Below, in pieces: positions 1 through 12,088 of a stretch of 64,000 nucleotides of DNA. Source of the stretch: Rhodopseudomonas palustris JSC-3b. GTDB taxonomy: Bacteria; Pseudomonadota; Alphaproteobacteria; Rhizobiales; Xanthobacteraceae. How positions within the stretch are numbered: position 1 is the stretch's first letter; every line of letters begins with the position of its first letter. Below the pieces are notes generated by a model, which saw only the letters and a program-made list of their open reading frames with translations, searched no databases and was not told where the DNA came from. The position numbers and the translations under genes were made by a program. Where the stretch lies: positions 2,834,213 to 2,898,212 of the forward strand of contig KI632513.1 of NCBI GenBank assembly GCA_000504425.1. Direction: 5' to 3'.

Positions 1-867
1 AGCCTGGTCGCGGCAGGCGCGGCTTGCGTGACCGTGATCGCCGACCGGGAAGGCGATATCTACGAGGAGTTTGCCTGTCGGCCCGCCGAGACCGAACTAT
101 TGATCCGTGCCCACCATGACCGGATGCTGGAAGGTGGCGGCTCATTGTATGACTGCCTGGCGCAGGAGGCCGAACTCGGCTGCGAAACCATTGATGTCCC
201 GGCTCATCCGGGCCGGCCGGTGCGTCAGGCGACGCTGGCGCTGCGTGCCCGCGAGATCACCCTGAAGCGGCCGAAACGCAATCATCCCAGTGAGGCGGCG
301 AAGCTGCCGAAGACCGTGACGCTCACTTTGGTGGAAGCGCGCGAGATTGATCCGCCGCAAGCGGCGACGCCGGTGCATTGGCGGCTGCTGACGACGCACC
401 CGGTGACGACGCTGGCGCAGGCCTTGATGATCACCGGCTTCTACCGCCAGCGCTGGACCATCGAGCAATTGTTCCGGGTGATGAAAACCAAGGGCTTCGA
501 CATCGAAGCGGTGCGGATCACCGAGGATGAGCCATTCGAGAACCTGACCACCGCAACCCTGATCGCTGCCATTCAAGTGCTGCAGATGGTACGCGAGCGC
601 GACGGCCAAGCCGGTCGACCGTTACAGGACGCGCTCGCCTCCGACGACCAGCCGGCGCTGGAAGCGATCTGCCAGACCCTCGAAGGCAAAACCGCGAAAC
701 AGAAGAACCCGCACCCCAAAGGATCGCTCGCCTACGCCAGCTGGGTCTGCGCCCGGCTCGGCGGATGGACCGGCTACTACGGTAAACCTGGCCCCATCGT
801 CATGCTGCACGGCCTTCAATCACTGAAGGCCATGCTGCAAGGCTGGAAGCTCCGACAAGATGTGTGA
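1..867 (+). CDS. IS4-family transposase, C-terminal part (truncated by window edge)
   Basis: C-terminal portion of a DDE transposase. The reading frame is open from base 1, so the GTG at 28 is not the true start and the N-terminus lies outside the window. A DREGDIYE block near the left edge carries one catalytic Asp. Further on, YRQRWTIEQLFRVMK matches the IS4 signature Y-(2)-R-(3)-E-(6)-K exactly and supplies the catalytic Glu. The C-terminal region resembles the Tn5/IS50-like branch of IS4 transposases. The visible part has no frameshift, so the element may be intact. The stop codon overlaps AGATGTGT (858-865), which matches the inner end of the Tn5 mosaic end, so the right terminal repeat may lie at about 858-876. 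That boundary is inference. The family call is secure; the subgroup is moderately so. Confidence 0.9.
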   Translation, partial: SLVAAGAACVTVIADREGDIYEEFACRPAETELLIRAHHDRMLEGGGSLYDCLAQEAELGCETIDVPAHPGRPVRQATLALRAREITLKRPKRNHPSEAAKLPKTVTLTLVEAREIDPPQAATPVHWRLLTTHPVTTLAQALMITGFYRQRWTIEQLFRVMKTKGFDIEAVRITEDEPFENLTTATLIAAIQVLQMVRERDGQAGRPLQDALASDDQPALEAICQTLEGKTAKQKNPHPKGSLAYASWVCARLGGWTGYYGKPGPIVMLHGLQSLKAMLQGWKLRQDV

Positions 868-891
868 ATCTCGTAGGGCTGCGCCGGGCCA

Positions 892-919
892 CCCTCCCCA
901 CCGCTGCGCGGGGGGAGGG
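892..919. repeat. Intergenic palindrome, CCCTCCCC...GGGGAGGG type
   Basis: GC-rich inverted repeat (CCCTCCCC, short loop, GGGGGAGGG) directly after the transposase. A related copy lies at 1084-1125. Short palindromes of this type recur between genes in Bradyrhizobium/Rhodopseudomonas chromosomes. The remaining sequence between 920 and 1083 shows no gene. Confidence 0.6.
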
Positions 920-1083
920 AAAACCCGCGACTCGTCGTCGTCAGTGCAGCATTGAGATGCAAAGAGAAGCGATGAAAAGCGAAGATCGCGTCTCGGACGC
1001 TCAAGGCGTCGTCATCTGCGCAGAGTAACTACGCAGCATGCATCGGCGCTTGTGATCACGAACACCATCGCAGCGCACGCCCT

Positions 1084-1125
1084 CCCTCCCCCTTGTGGGG
1101 AGGGTGGCCGGCCGTAAGGCCGGCC
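1084..1125. repeat. Composite intergenic palindrome
   Basis: Two adjacent inverted repeats: CCCTCCCCC / GGGGAGGG (1084-1104) and GGCCGGCC-GTAA-GGCCGGCC (1106-1125). It lies downstream of the small membrane-protein gene on the minus strand and could serve as its terminator. It has no T-tract, so repeat is the safer call. Confidence 0.6.
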
Positions 1126-1159
1126 GGGTGGGGGTAACAAGCGCTACTACTCGCTATTG

Positions 1160-1513
1160 CTACTGCTGCGCGACCATCCAATGCAGCGCGAGCATGGCGC
1201 CGAACAGGCCGGCCAGCACGAAGCCGGCGAGGAAGCCGACGATCAGGCCGGCCTTGAATCCGGACTGCCGGCTGCGCATGGCGCGGATCCGTTCACGGCT
1301 GGTTTCGCCGCGCGCCTTCCAGGCGGCAGCGTCGGAACTACTCCAGTGGCGGCCATCGAGCTCGCCAATCTCGCCAGAAATCTTGAGCAGCAGCGCCATG
1401 TCGTCGTCGGCCGGCTCCTTGAGCTGATCGCGCAGATCATCGAGCACGGCTTTGGCGGTGAGGCCGTCGGCAGCGGCCGTTTCATTCTCTGCGGCCGCGT
1501 TCTCTACAGTCAT
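1160..1513 (-). CDS. Small hypothetical protein with one C-terminal membrane segment
   Basis: A 117-residue protein of unknown family. It has an acidic, Ala-rich N-terminal half, a helical middle (DDLRDQLKEPADDDMALLLK), and a hydrophobic Gly/Ala/Leu segment near the C-terminus (about residues 89-110) that should span the membrane once. The start at 1513 is chosen because a strong ribosome site (GGAG/GGGAGG) lies about 8 bases upstream. The longer reading starting at 1702 begins inside a palindromic repeat and encodes the spurious MPGLVPGI peptide. Gene identity is likely real from codon texture and the RBS; the function is unknown. It follows gltD on the same strand after about 230 bases. Confidence 0.6.
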   Translation of the reverse strand: MTVENAAAENETAAADGLTAKAVLDDLRDQLKEPADDDMALLLKISGEIGELDGRHWSSSDAAAWKARGETSRERIRAMRSRQSGFKAGLIVGFLAGFVLAGLFGAMLALHWMVAQQ

Positions 1514-1679
1514 CACAAAACCTCCCGCTCCTGACGCTGTCACTTGTGACCCGGCGCGCGCGCCGCGATCACCGCAAGCGCAGTCCAAAGCCGCATGGCA
1601 CTGGCCGGTATCCTGCGTCTGCGGCCGCGCCGCGACGTTGACGCCGCTCAAGGGAGCTGAAGCCGCGCCACAAACGACA

Positions 1680-1702
1680 ATGCCCGGGACCAGCCCGGGC
1701 AT
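1680..1702 (-). terminator. Palindromic hairpin downstream of gltD (ATGCCCGGG...CCCGGGCAT)
   Basis: Perfect inverted repeat ATGCCCGGG / CCCGGGCAT with a 5-base loop, 45 bases after the gltD stop. There is no U-tract, so it may be a repeat element acting as a 3' stem-loop. A near-identical hairpin sits downstream of argB at 46073-46095. Confidence 0.5.
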
Positions 1703-1747
1703 CGCGTAGATTGGATGATGACGCGCCGTGGTGACGCGGCAAACGCC

Positions 1748-3202
1748 TTACTTCGGCAGCGTGCTCAGGCCCATCAGCGCCTGATCGATGGCGCGGGCGC
1801 ACAGCCGGCCTTCGCGGATCGCCCACACCACCAGCGACTGGCCGCGGCGCATGTCGCCGCAGGCGAACACCTTGGGCACCGAGGTCTGGAAATGGGCAGT
1901 GTCGGCGGCGACGTTGCCGCGCGGGTCGAGATTGACGCCGAGCGAGGCCAGCAGCCCTTCCTTGACCGGGGAGACAAAGCCCATCGCCAGCAGCACCAGA
2001 TCGGCCTCGAGCACAAATTCGGTGCCGGCGATCGGCTGGAACTTGTCGTCGACCTTGACGCAGTTCAGCTTGGTGACGTGGCCGTCCTTGCCTTCGAACG
2101 ACTGGGTCAGCACCGCGAAATCGCGCTTGCAGCCCTCGGCCTGGCTCGAGGAGGTGCGCATCTTCATCGGCCAGTTCGGCCAGGTCAGCGCCTTGTTTTC
2201 CTTCTCGGGCGGCGCCGGCATGATCTCGATCTGGGTCACCGACTTGGCGCCCTGACGCAGGCTGGTGCCGATGCAGTCCGAGCCGGTGTCACCGCCGCCG
2301 ATCACCACCACGGTCTTGCCGGTGGCGAGAATTTCAGCGCCGGTGATGGCTTCGCCGGACACGCGGCGGTTCTGCTGGGTCAGAAAATCCATCGCGAAAT
2401 GGATGCCGCCGAGCTCACGGCCCGGGATCGGCAGATCGCGCGGCTTCTCCGAACCGCCGGTCAGCGCGACCGCGTCAAATTCCTTGAGCAGCTTCTGCGG
2501 ATCGACCGCGTTCGCGCCCGCACCACCGACCGGGGTGTTGGTGTGCAGCACCACGCCCTCGGCCTGCATCTGCGCGACGCGGCGGTCGATCAGGTGCTTC
2601 TCCATCTTGAAGTCCGGAATGCCATAGCGCAGCAGGCCGCCGGCCTTGGCGTTCTTCTCGTAGAGATGCACTTCATGGCCGGCGCGGGCGAGCTGCTGCG
2701 CGCAGGCGAGGCCGGCCGGGCCAGCGCCCACCACCGCGACCTTCTTGCCAGTCTTGTGCGCGGCCGGCTCCGGCTGCAACCAGCCGCTTTCCCAGGCGCG
2801 ATCGACAATGGCGCATTCGATGGTCTTGATGGTGACCGGGTTGTCATCGATGTTCAGCGTGCACGACGCCTCGCACGGCGCCGGGCAGATGCGGCCGGTG
2901 AACTCCGGGAAGTTATTGGTGGAGTGCAGGTTGCGCGCCGCCTCCTGCCAATTGCCGTGATAGACGAGGTCGTTCCAGTCCGGGATCTGGTTGTTGACCG
3001 GACAGCCGGGGGTGCCGGGCGCCACCGCGCCGGTGCCGTGGCAATAGGGCACGCCGCAATTCATGCAGCGCGCGGCCTGATCGCGCAGTTCCTTCTCGCT
3101 GAGCGGAACGACGAACTCGTTGTAATTCTTCAGGCGTTCGGCCACCGGCGCATAGGCGCGATCATGCCGTTCGATTTCCAGAAAACCCGTGACCTTACCC
3201 AT
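1748..3202 (-). CDS. gltD: Glutamate synthase (NADPH) small subunit
   Basis: FAD- and Fe-S-containing subunit that passes electrons from NADPH to the large subunit for glutamate formation from glutamine and 2-oxoglutarate. The 484-residue product has the usual family length. An N-terminal ferredoxin-like region carries the cluster cysteines (CMNCGVPYC, then GCPVNNQIP and CPAPCEASC). A Rossmann FAD site follows ([14 protein letters not shown]), then an NADPH site ([12 protein letters not shown]), and a C-terminal FAD-contacting segment ending [17 protein letters not shown]. The start at 3202 ([12 protein letters not shown]) is where homology begins; the 53 upstream in-frame residues look non-coding. 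It lies 231 bases downstream of gltB on the same strand, with a strong hairpin between them. Confidence 0.97.
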   Translation of the reverse strand: MGKVTGFLEIERHDRAYAPVAERLKNYNEFVVPLSEKELRDQAARCMNCGVPYCHGTGAVAPGTPGCPVNNQIPDWNDLVYHGNWQEAARNLHSTNNFPEFTGRICPAPCEASCTLNIDDNPVTIKTIECAIVDRAWESGWLQPEPAAHKTGKKVAVVGAGPAGLACAQQLARAGHEVHLYEKNAKAGGLLRYGIPDFKMEKHLIDRRVAQMQAEGVVLHTNTPVGGAGANAVDPQKLLKEFDAVALTGGSEKPRDLPIPGRELGGIHFAMDFLTQQNRRVSGEAITGAEILATGKTVVVIGGGDTGSDCIGTSLRQGAKSVTQIEIMPAPPEKENKALTWPNWPMKMRTSSSQAEGCKRDFAVLTQSFEGKDGHVTKLNCVKVDDKFQPIAGTEFVLEADLVLLAMGFVSPVKEGLLASLGVNLDPRGNVAADTAHFQTSVPKVFACGDMRRGQSLVVWAIREGRLCARAIDQALMGLSTLPK

Positions 3203-3388
3203 TGGACCCACACGCCCTTTCGTATGTCTTCCGTCCTGCCGAGCTGCGTCATCCGCACACGCTATTGAGACGGCTATCAACTTCTCCGCCCGCTGTTGCG
3301 AGAGCGACAAAGCCATCCAGCGTGCTGCTACGCGGCCTGAATGACATCGCTTCGCTCGCAATGATCGAGCGGCGGTTAGCTCTTGCGC

Positions 3389-3430
3389 ATGATCGGTCCC
3401 GAACAGCGGTGGCCGCTGTTCGGGATCATC
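3389..3430 (-). terminator. Strong hairpin between gltB and gltD
   Basis: A perfect 12-bp stem (CCCGAACAGCGG / CCGCTGTTCGGG, 3-base loop) starts a few bases after the gltB stop. There is no U-run, so it may be a partial terminator or an mRNA-stabilising stem that lowers gltD relative to gltB. Confidence 0.6.
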
Positions 3431-3433
3431 GCG

Positions 3434-8152
<4,719 letters not shown>

Positions 8153-8608
8153 CTTCGTCCTTTCAATCCTTGCAAGGAGAACCTTGCCAATATATTAGGC
8201 ACAGCTTTAGCGTTCGGCGGGCACCCGTCGGGCCTCCGCGCTCACGCGCGAGCCGCAATGTCGTAATTTCAGGCTATGATGCCTTACTCTCTCGAAGGCA
8301 GCGGGCTGCCATAGTTCAGGTCGCGTGCCGACGCAATACCGATATTTGCGTCCTTCGTCGCAACAGCCTTACCTTGATACCCGTAAATTGAGACAGCAGT
8401 CCTGTCCTAGACCGAGCTTGCCAAATTTTCTTTTTGTGTACAAGCGCGTGGCCTGATCGAGACAAATTTGCGCGCGGCGCGGCAATGCCGCGAATTGAAA
8501 CAAAATTCGTCTCGATTGGGTCGCTGCCATGCCCGATTCCTGGGCGACGCTCAGCAGACCCCAATACCACACCATATGGGAGCTGCGGGGCGAGCAAGGG
8601 AGTCCGTA
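8153..8608. other. Divergent intergenic region, gltB / secreted protein
   Basis: About 455 bases without a convincing gene, presumably holding both divergent promoters. It is visibly more AT-rich than the neighbouring genes. Structures seen are the CCTTGCAAGG palindrome in the gltB leader and an imperfect nested inverted repeat at 8456-8516 (outer arms ATCGAGACAAATTT / AAATTCGTCTCGAT, inner arms CGCGGC / GCCGCG). No nitrogen-regulator site could be assigned with confidence. Confidence 0.5.
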
Positions 8609-9274
8609 ATGGTACGGATGCATGCATGGGCCGCGGTGGCCGCAATACTGGCGCTGCCAGCCGCCGCCAGCAGCCCAGTCATGGCGCAAGTGATGGCGCA
8701 AGTGATGGCGCAAGTGATGGCGCCGTTCGAGATTGACGCCGCCCCCTCAGCACGGCTGGACAAAGCCGTCGATCTCGGCGGTTCCTATGCCGCTATTCCA
8801 CCTGATGAAATATTGCCGCCGGGCGCGATCAAGGCCAGCCTGCGCGCGGCGGGGTTTGCGCCGGTCGGCACGCCGCGATTGCAGGGCAGCCAGTATCGGG
8901 TCGGTGCGATTTCCGCCGACGGCGAAGAAGGCCGCGTGATGGTGGATGGCCGCTCCGGCAAAATCCTCCGCTTCATCCCGGCGAGCGCCGACTATGGTCT
9001 ATTGCAGCGCCCGGTGCCGAGATTCCGCGAAGCCGGGCCGATCCCGCGCCCGCCGCGCTCGATCCCACAGCTTGCCAGCCGCACGGCTGCACCGCTGCCG
9101 CTTGAGCGGCCGGTTGCCGCACCGGCAGCGCCGCCCCCGGCACCTGCCGCGCGCGCGGCCGATCCGGTCGTTGCCGCCAAACCCGCGCCCCCGCCGCCGC
9201 CCGTGCCCGAAGCGAAGCCCGCACCGACCATTGCACCGACCGAGCCGATGCCGCCGGTGCAGGGACTGGACTGA
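8609..9274 (+). CDS. Secreted/periplasmic protein, PepSY-like core and proline-rich tail
   Basis: A 221-residue protein. A signal peptide (residues 1 to about 25, MVRMHAWAAVAAILALPAAA) is followed by a four-fold VMAQ repeat encoded by a 12-base tandem duplication. The globular part (about residues 55-110) ends with EGRVMVDGRSGKILRF, which resembles the PepSY beta-strand motif. The rest is Pro/Ala-rich low complexity, typical of a periplasmic spacer or wall-associated tail. The start at 8609 has GGGAG about 8 bases upstream; the 47 upstream in-frame residues look spurious. The function is unknown; the PepSY match is suggestive only. It is a single-gene unit followed by a strong hairpin. Confidence 0.7.
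   Translation: MVRMHAWAAVAAILALPAAASSPVMAQVMAQVMAQVMAPFEIDAAPSARLDKAVDLGGSYAAIPPDEILPPGAIKASLRAAGFAPVGTPRLQGSQYRVGAISADGEEGRVMVDGRSGKILRFIPASADYGLLQRPVPRFREAGPIPRPPRSIPQLASRTAAPLPLERPVAAPAAPPPAPAARAADPVVAAKPAPPPPPVPEAKPAPTIAPTEPMPPVQGLD
8681..8724 (+). repeat. 12-bp tandem repeat (VMAQ units) in the signal-peptide region
   Basis: Three exact copies of ATGGCGCAAGTG and a partial fourth, in frame. Every unit carries an ATG. The repeat lies at or just after the predicted signal-peptidase site, so copy-number change would alter length without frameshift. Confidence 0.9.
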
Positions 9275-9331
9275 ACGGGCCAATCGGCACGAACGCGGCG
9301 ATAGCGTTGTCGAGCGAAGTGCTCAATGCAA

Positions 9332-9356
9332 ACGCCCCGGGCAGAGCCCGGGGCGT
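9332..9356. terminator. Bidirectional hairpin between convergent genes
   Basis: Perfect 11-bp stem ACGCCCCGGGC / GCCCGGGGCGT with a 3-base loop between two convergent genes. It is followed by a short T-run only on the minus strand. It probably ends both transcripts. Confidence 0.7.
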
Positions 9357-9398
9357 GTCGCAGTCACACACACACACTTACGAAATTTCTTGCGCGGG

Positions 9399-9866
9399 TC
9401 AGGCAGCGGCTTTGTCACCACTGCCGATCACTTGCGGCTGGCTGGCCGAGGTGGTGATCGGAATGCTGCGGGGCTTCTTCGCCTCCGGAATCTCGCGGAC
9501 GAGATCGACGTGCAGCAGGCCGTTCTCAAGCGAGGCATTCTTCACCGTGACGTAGTCAGCAAGCTGGAAGGCACGTTCAAAGGCGCGCGCCGCGATGCCG
9601 CGATACAGCACCTCGGACCTGGCGTTCTCATTGGCGACCTTCTCGCCCTTGATGGTCAGGGTGTTTTCCTTGGAGACGATCGACAACTCGTTCGGGGAGA
9701 AGCCCGAGACCGCGACCGTGATCCGGTAGTCGTTCTCGCTGGTCCGCTCGATATTGTAGGGCGGATAGCCCGGCGCCGTTTCCCCGGCGGCCTGATCGAG
9801 CAGCGAAAACAGCCGGTCGAAGCCGACGGTGGAACGATAGAACGGGGTGAGATCGAACGTACGCAT
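9399..9866 (-). CDS. Small heat-shock protein, Hsp20 / IbpA class
   Basis: ATP-independent holdase that binds unfolding proteins in the cytoplasm. The 155-residue product has an N-terminal arm (MRTFDLTPFYRSTVGFDRLFSLL), an alpha-crystallin domain (about residues 35-125, from YNIERTSENDYRITVAVSGF to LENGLLHVDLVREIPE) and a short tail with the IPI-type motif (RSIPI) used for oligomer contacts. It falls in the class A (IbpA-like) rhizobial group. The start at 9866 is fixed by a GGAGGA ribosome site that forms part of the leader hairpin. Expression should be heat-induced twice over: an RpoH-type promoter (9977-10004) and a ROSE-like thermometer in a leader of about 104 bases. Confidence 0.96.
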   Translation of the reverse strand: MRTFDLTPFYRSTVGFDRLFSLLDQAAGETAPGYPPYNIERTSENDYRITVAVSGFSPNELSIVSKENTLTIKGEKVANENARSEVLYRGIAARAFERAFQLADYVTVKNASLENGLLHVDLVREIPEAKKPRSIPITTSASQPQVIGSGDKAAA

Positions 9867-9970
9867 GGTGTAGTCCTCCGAAAAGCGACTGTGATAACGC
9901 CCGCCCGCCATCGGGCCGGGCTTTCGTTCTGTGCAGCCTCGGGTTGGTGCCCCTAGTAGCGGCCTGCACG
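9867..9970 (-). promoter_or_regulatory. ROSE-type RNA thermometer in the hsp20 leader
   Basis: The leader upstream of hsp20 folds by eye into at least two hairpins. The one next to the start (9872-9890) is AGUC(G)CU-loop-AGGACU. It pairs the Shine-Dalgarno bases with a UCGCU strand that leaves one G unpaired, which is the UYGCU-type signature of ROSE elements. Upstream, 9899-9921 forms a stable GCCC(G)GCCCG / CGGGC-GGGC stem with an AUGG loop. ROSE elements are established regulators of small heat-shock genes in Bradyrhizobium and relatives. The exact 5' end is inferred from the promoter. Confidence 0.8.
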
Positions 9971-9976
9971 AAAGTG

Positions 9977-10004
9977 ATATGGGTGGGCTTGTTCGGGGTT
10001 CAAG
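9977..10004 (-). promoter_or_regulatory. RpoH (sigma-32) type promoter of hsp20
   Basis: On the minus strand, CTTGAA (9999-10004) is followed after 15 bases by CCCATAT (9977-9983), close to the heat-shock consensus CTTGAA / CCCCATNT. CCCCT precedes the -35, as in strong RpoH promoters. It predicts a start near 9970 and a leader of about 104 bases. Confidence 0.75.
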
Positions 10005-10077
10005 AGGGGCGCAAGCGCTTCGCGCGACGCACTGTGGACTCCGCTTCCCTGCCTGTGACGCCAACCCGGCCCGCTTC

Positions 10078-11022
10078 ATGACGCTCGTCTCGATTCCCGC
10101 CAACCCGGTCCCGGAGGGTGCCATCTCCGGGCTGATCAAGACGCCCGACGGCGCCGAATTGCGCTACGCCCGCTGGCCTGGCCCGGCCGGCTGCAAAGGC
10201 ACGGTCTGTGTGTTCACCGGGCGCGGCGAATACATGGAGAAGTACTTCGAGACCGTGCACGAGCTGCGCGAGCGCGGCTTTGCGGTGGCGATGATCGACT
10301 GGCGTGGCCAGGGCCGTTCGTCGCGGCGGCTACGCGACCCGCGCAAGGGCTATGTGCGCGCCTTCTCCGATTTCGAGACCGACGTCGAAACCTTCATCCG
10401 CGAGATCGTGCTGCCGGACTGCCCGCCGCCGCATTTCGCGCTGGCCCATTCCATGGGCGGCGCGGTGCTGCTGCGCGTCGCTCATTCCGGCAAGCGCTGG
10501 TTCGACCGCATGGTGCTGACCGCACCGATGATCAACCTGCCGGGCCGGACCACCAGCCTGCCGGTGCGGCTGTTGCTGCGCTTGATGCGGCTGGCCGGAT
10601 CGGGCGGCAGCTATGTGCCGGGCGGCAGCGATCTGTTGACCGGCACCGGGCCGTTCGCCGGCAACCAATTGTCCAACGATCCGGTGCGTTATGCGCGCAA
10701 CGCCGCGATCCTGGCCGAGGACCCGAGCCTTGGCATTGCTTCGCCGACCATCGCCTGGGCCGACACCGCGTTTCGGGCGATGCATGCCTTTGCGTCGCCG
10801 GCCTACCCGGCCGCAATCGGCCAGCCGCTGCTGATGATCGCAGCCGGCATGGACACCGTGGTTTCGACCCCGGCGATCGAGAATTTTGCCTGCCAGCTGC
10901 GCGCCGGCTCGCATCTGGTGATCGCCGGCGCCAAACACGAAATTCTCCAGGAACAGGACCGCTACCGCGCCCAATTCTGGGCGGCGTTTGATGCGTTCGT
11001 GCCTGGAACACCGCTTTTCTGA
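10078..11022 (+). CDS. Alpha/beta hydrolase, lysophospholipase (PldB-like)
   Basis: A 314-residue serine hydrolase of the lysophospholipase/monoacylglycerol lipase family. The nucleophile elbow is HSMGG (Ser within LAHSMGGAVLL, near residue 127). The oxyanion region is in VCVFTGRGEYMEKYFE, and the likely catalytic His is in GAKHEILQE near the C-terminus, with Asp in the preceding AGMDTVV loop. Substrates are probably lysophospholipids or monoglycerides. No signal peptide is seen. The start at 10078 (MTLVSIPANPVPEG) is where the family homology begins; the in-frame upstream sequence overlaps the divergent hsp20 regulatory region and looks non-coding. Its promoter must share the 9870-10077 region with hsp20. 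Confidence 0.85.
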   Translation: MTLVSIPANPVPEGAISGLIKTPDGAELRYARWPGPAGCKGTVCVFTGRGEYMEKYFETVHELRERGFAVAMIDWRGQGRSSRRLRDPRKGYVRAFSDFETDVETFIREIVLPDCPPPHFALAHSMGGAVLLRVAHSGKRWFDRMVLTAPMINLPGRTTSLPVRLLLRLMRLAGSGGSYVPGGSDLLTGTGPFAGNQLSNDPVRYARNAAILAEDPSLGIASPTIAWADTAFRAMHAFASPAYPAAIGQPLLMIAAGMDTVVSTPAIENFACQLRAGSHLVIAGAKHEILQEQDRYRAQFWAAFDAFVPGTPLF

Positions 11023-11212
11023 ACGATCCGTCCGTCGTCACGGAGACCAGAAATGACAGCAGGTCGCAAGCAACCGATGCTCCCGGTCATGCAACCCGCC
11101 GCCGCTGCGACGATTGGATGATGATCGCTTTCACAGAACGGCCTTGGTTCCGCGCTGGAACCCTGCTGATCTCGGTTCAAGCCTTCGTATCCATCCCTGT
11201 AAGAGATACCCC

Positions 11213-12088
11213 ATGAAAATCCGCAAAGCCGTGTTCCCGGTCGCTGGCCTCGGCACCCGCGTTCTCCCCGCCACCAAGGCGATGCCGAAGGAGATGCTGA
11301 CCATCGTCGATCGCCCGCTGATCCAGTATGTGGTCGATGAGGCCAAGGAAGCCGGGATCGAGCATTTCATCTTCGTGACCGGCCGCAACAAGGGCATGAT
11401 CGAGGATCATTTCGACCGCCAGTTCGAGCTCGATGTCACGCTGGAGAAGCGCAACAAGAAATCCGAAATGGAGCTTTTGGCGCGCGATCAGCCGGAAGCC
11501 GGCGCGATGAGCTTCACCCGCCAGCAGGCGCCGCTCGGCCTTGGCCATGCGGTGTGGTGCGCGCGCGATATCGTCGGCAACGAGCCATTCGCGGTGGTGC
11601 TGCCCGATGAATTGGTACTGAATTCGCCCGGCTGCCTTGCGCAGATGATCAAGGCCGCCGAAACGCTCGGCGACAAGGCCAATGTGATCGCGGTCGAGGA
11701 AGTGCCGGCCGACAAGACCCACCAATACGGCATCTGCGGCGTCGGCAAGCGCGACGGCAAGATGTTCGAGATCGACGGCATGGTCGAAAAGCCGGCGCCG
11801 GGCACCGCGCCGTCCAATCTGTCGATCTCTGGCCGCTACATCCTGCAGCCGGAAATCTTCAAGATCCTGGCCACCCAGGAACGCGGCGCCGGCGGCGAAA
11901 TCCAGCTCACCGACGCCATGATCGGCCTTGCCAAGACCCAGAAATTCTATGGCGTCGAATTCGAGGGCGAGCGCCACGATTGCGGCTCGAAAGCCGGCTT
12001 CCTGCGCGCCAATATCGCCTTTGCGATGCAGCGCCCGGATCTGCGCGACGATCTGCGCGCCACCATGAAGCGCTATCTCGCCGACTAA
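11213..12088 (+). CDS. galU: UTP--glucose-1-phosphate uridylyltransferase
   Basis: Makes UDP-glucose from glucose-1-phosphate and UTP, feeding polysaccharide, glycolipid and osmoregulated glucan synthesis. The 291-residue length is typical. The nucleotide-binding motif FPVAGLGTRVLPATKAMPKEML is at the N-terminus. VVDEAKEAGIEHFIFVTGRNK and the GGEIQLTDAM and HDCGSKAGFLRA blocks are classical GalU signatures. The start at 11213 is where homology begins. Its stop overlaps the stop of the convergent diguanylate cyclase gene by 3 bases, so no terminator fits between them. Confidence 0.97.
   Translation: MKIRKAVFPVAGLGTRVLPATKAMPKEMLTIVDRPLIQYVVDEAKEAGIEHFIFVTGRNKGMIEDHFDRQFELDVTLEKRNKKSEMELLARDQPEAGAMSFTRQQAPLGLGHAVWCARDIVGNEPFAVVLPDELVLNSPGCLAQMIKAAETLGDKANVIAVEEVPADKTHQYGICGVGKRDGKMFEIDGMVEKPAPGTAPSNLSISGRYILQPEIFKILATQERGAGGEIQLTDAMIGLAKTQKFYGVEFEGERHDCGSKAGFLRANIAFAMQRPDLRDDLRATMKRYLAD

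Noticed and set aside
1715..3268. Plus-strand ORF of 517 codons
   Set aside because: Antisense shadow of gltD, with no recognisable domain.
8170..8391. 73-codon ORF upstream of gltB
   Set aside because: No ribosome site or homology; it overlaps the gltB promoter region.
11053..11121. 22-codon ORF (MTAGRKQPMLPVMQP...) with GGAG upstream, before galU
   Set aside because: Could be a leader peptide, but there is no associated attenuator structure and no evidence of conservation from this sequence alone.
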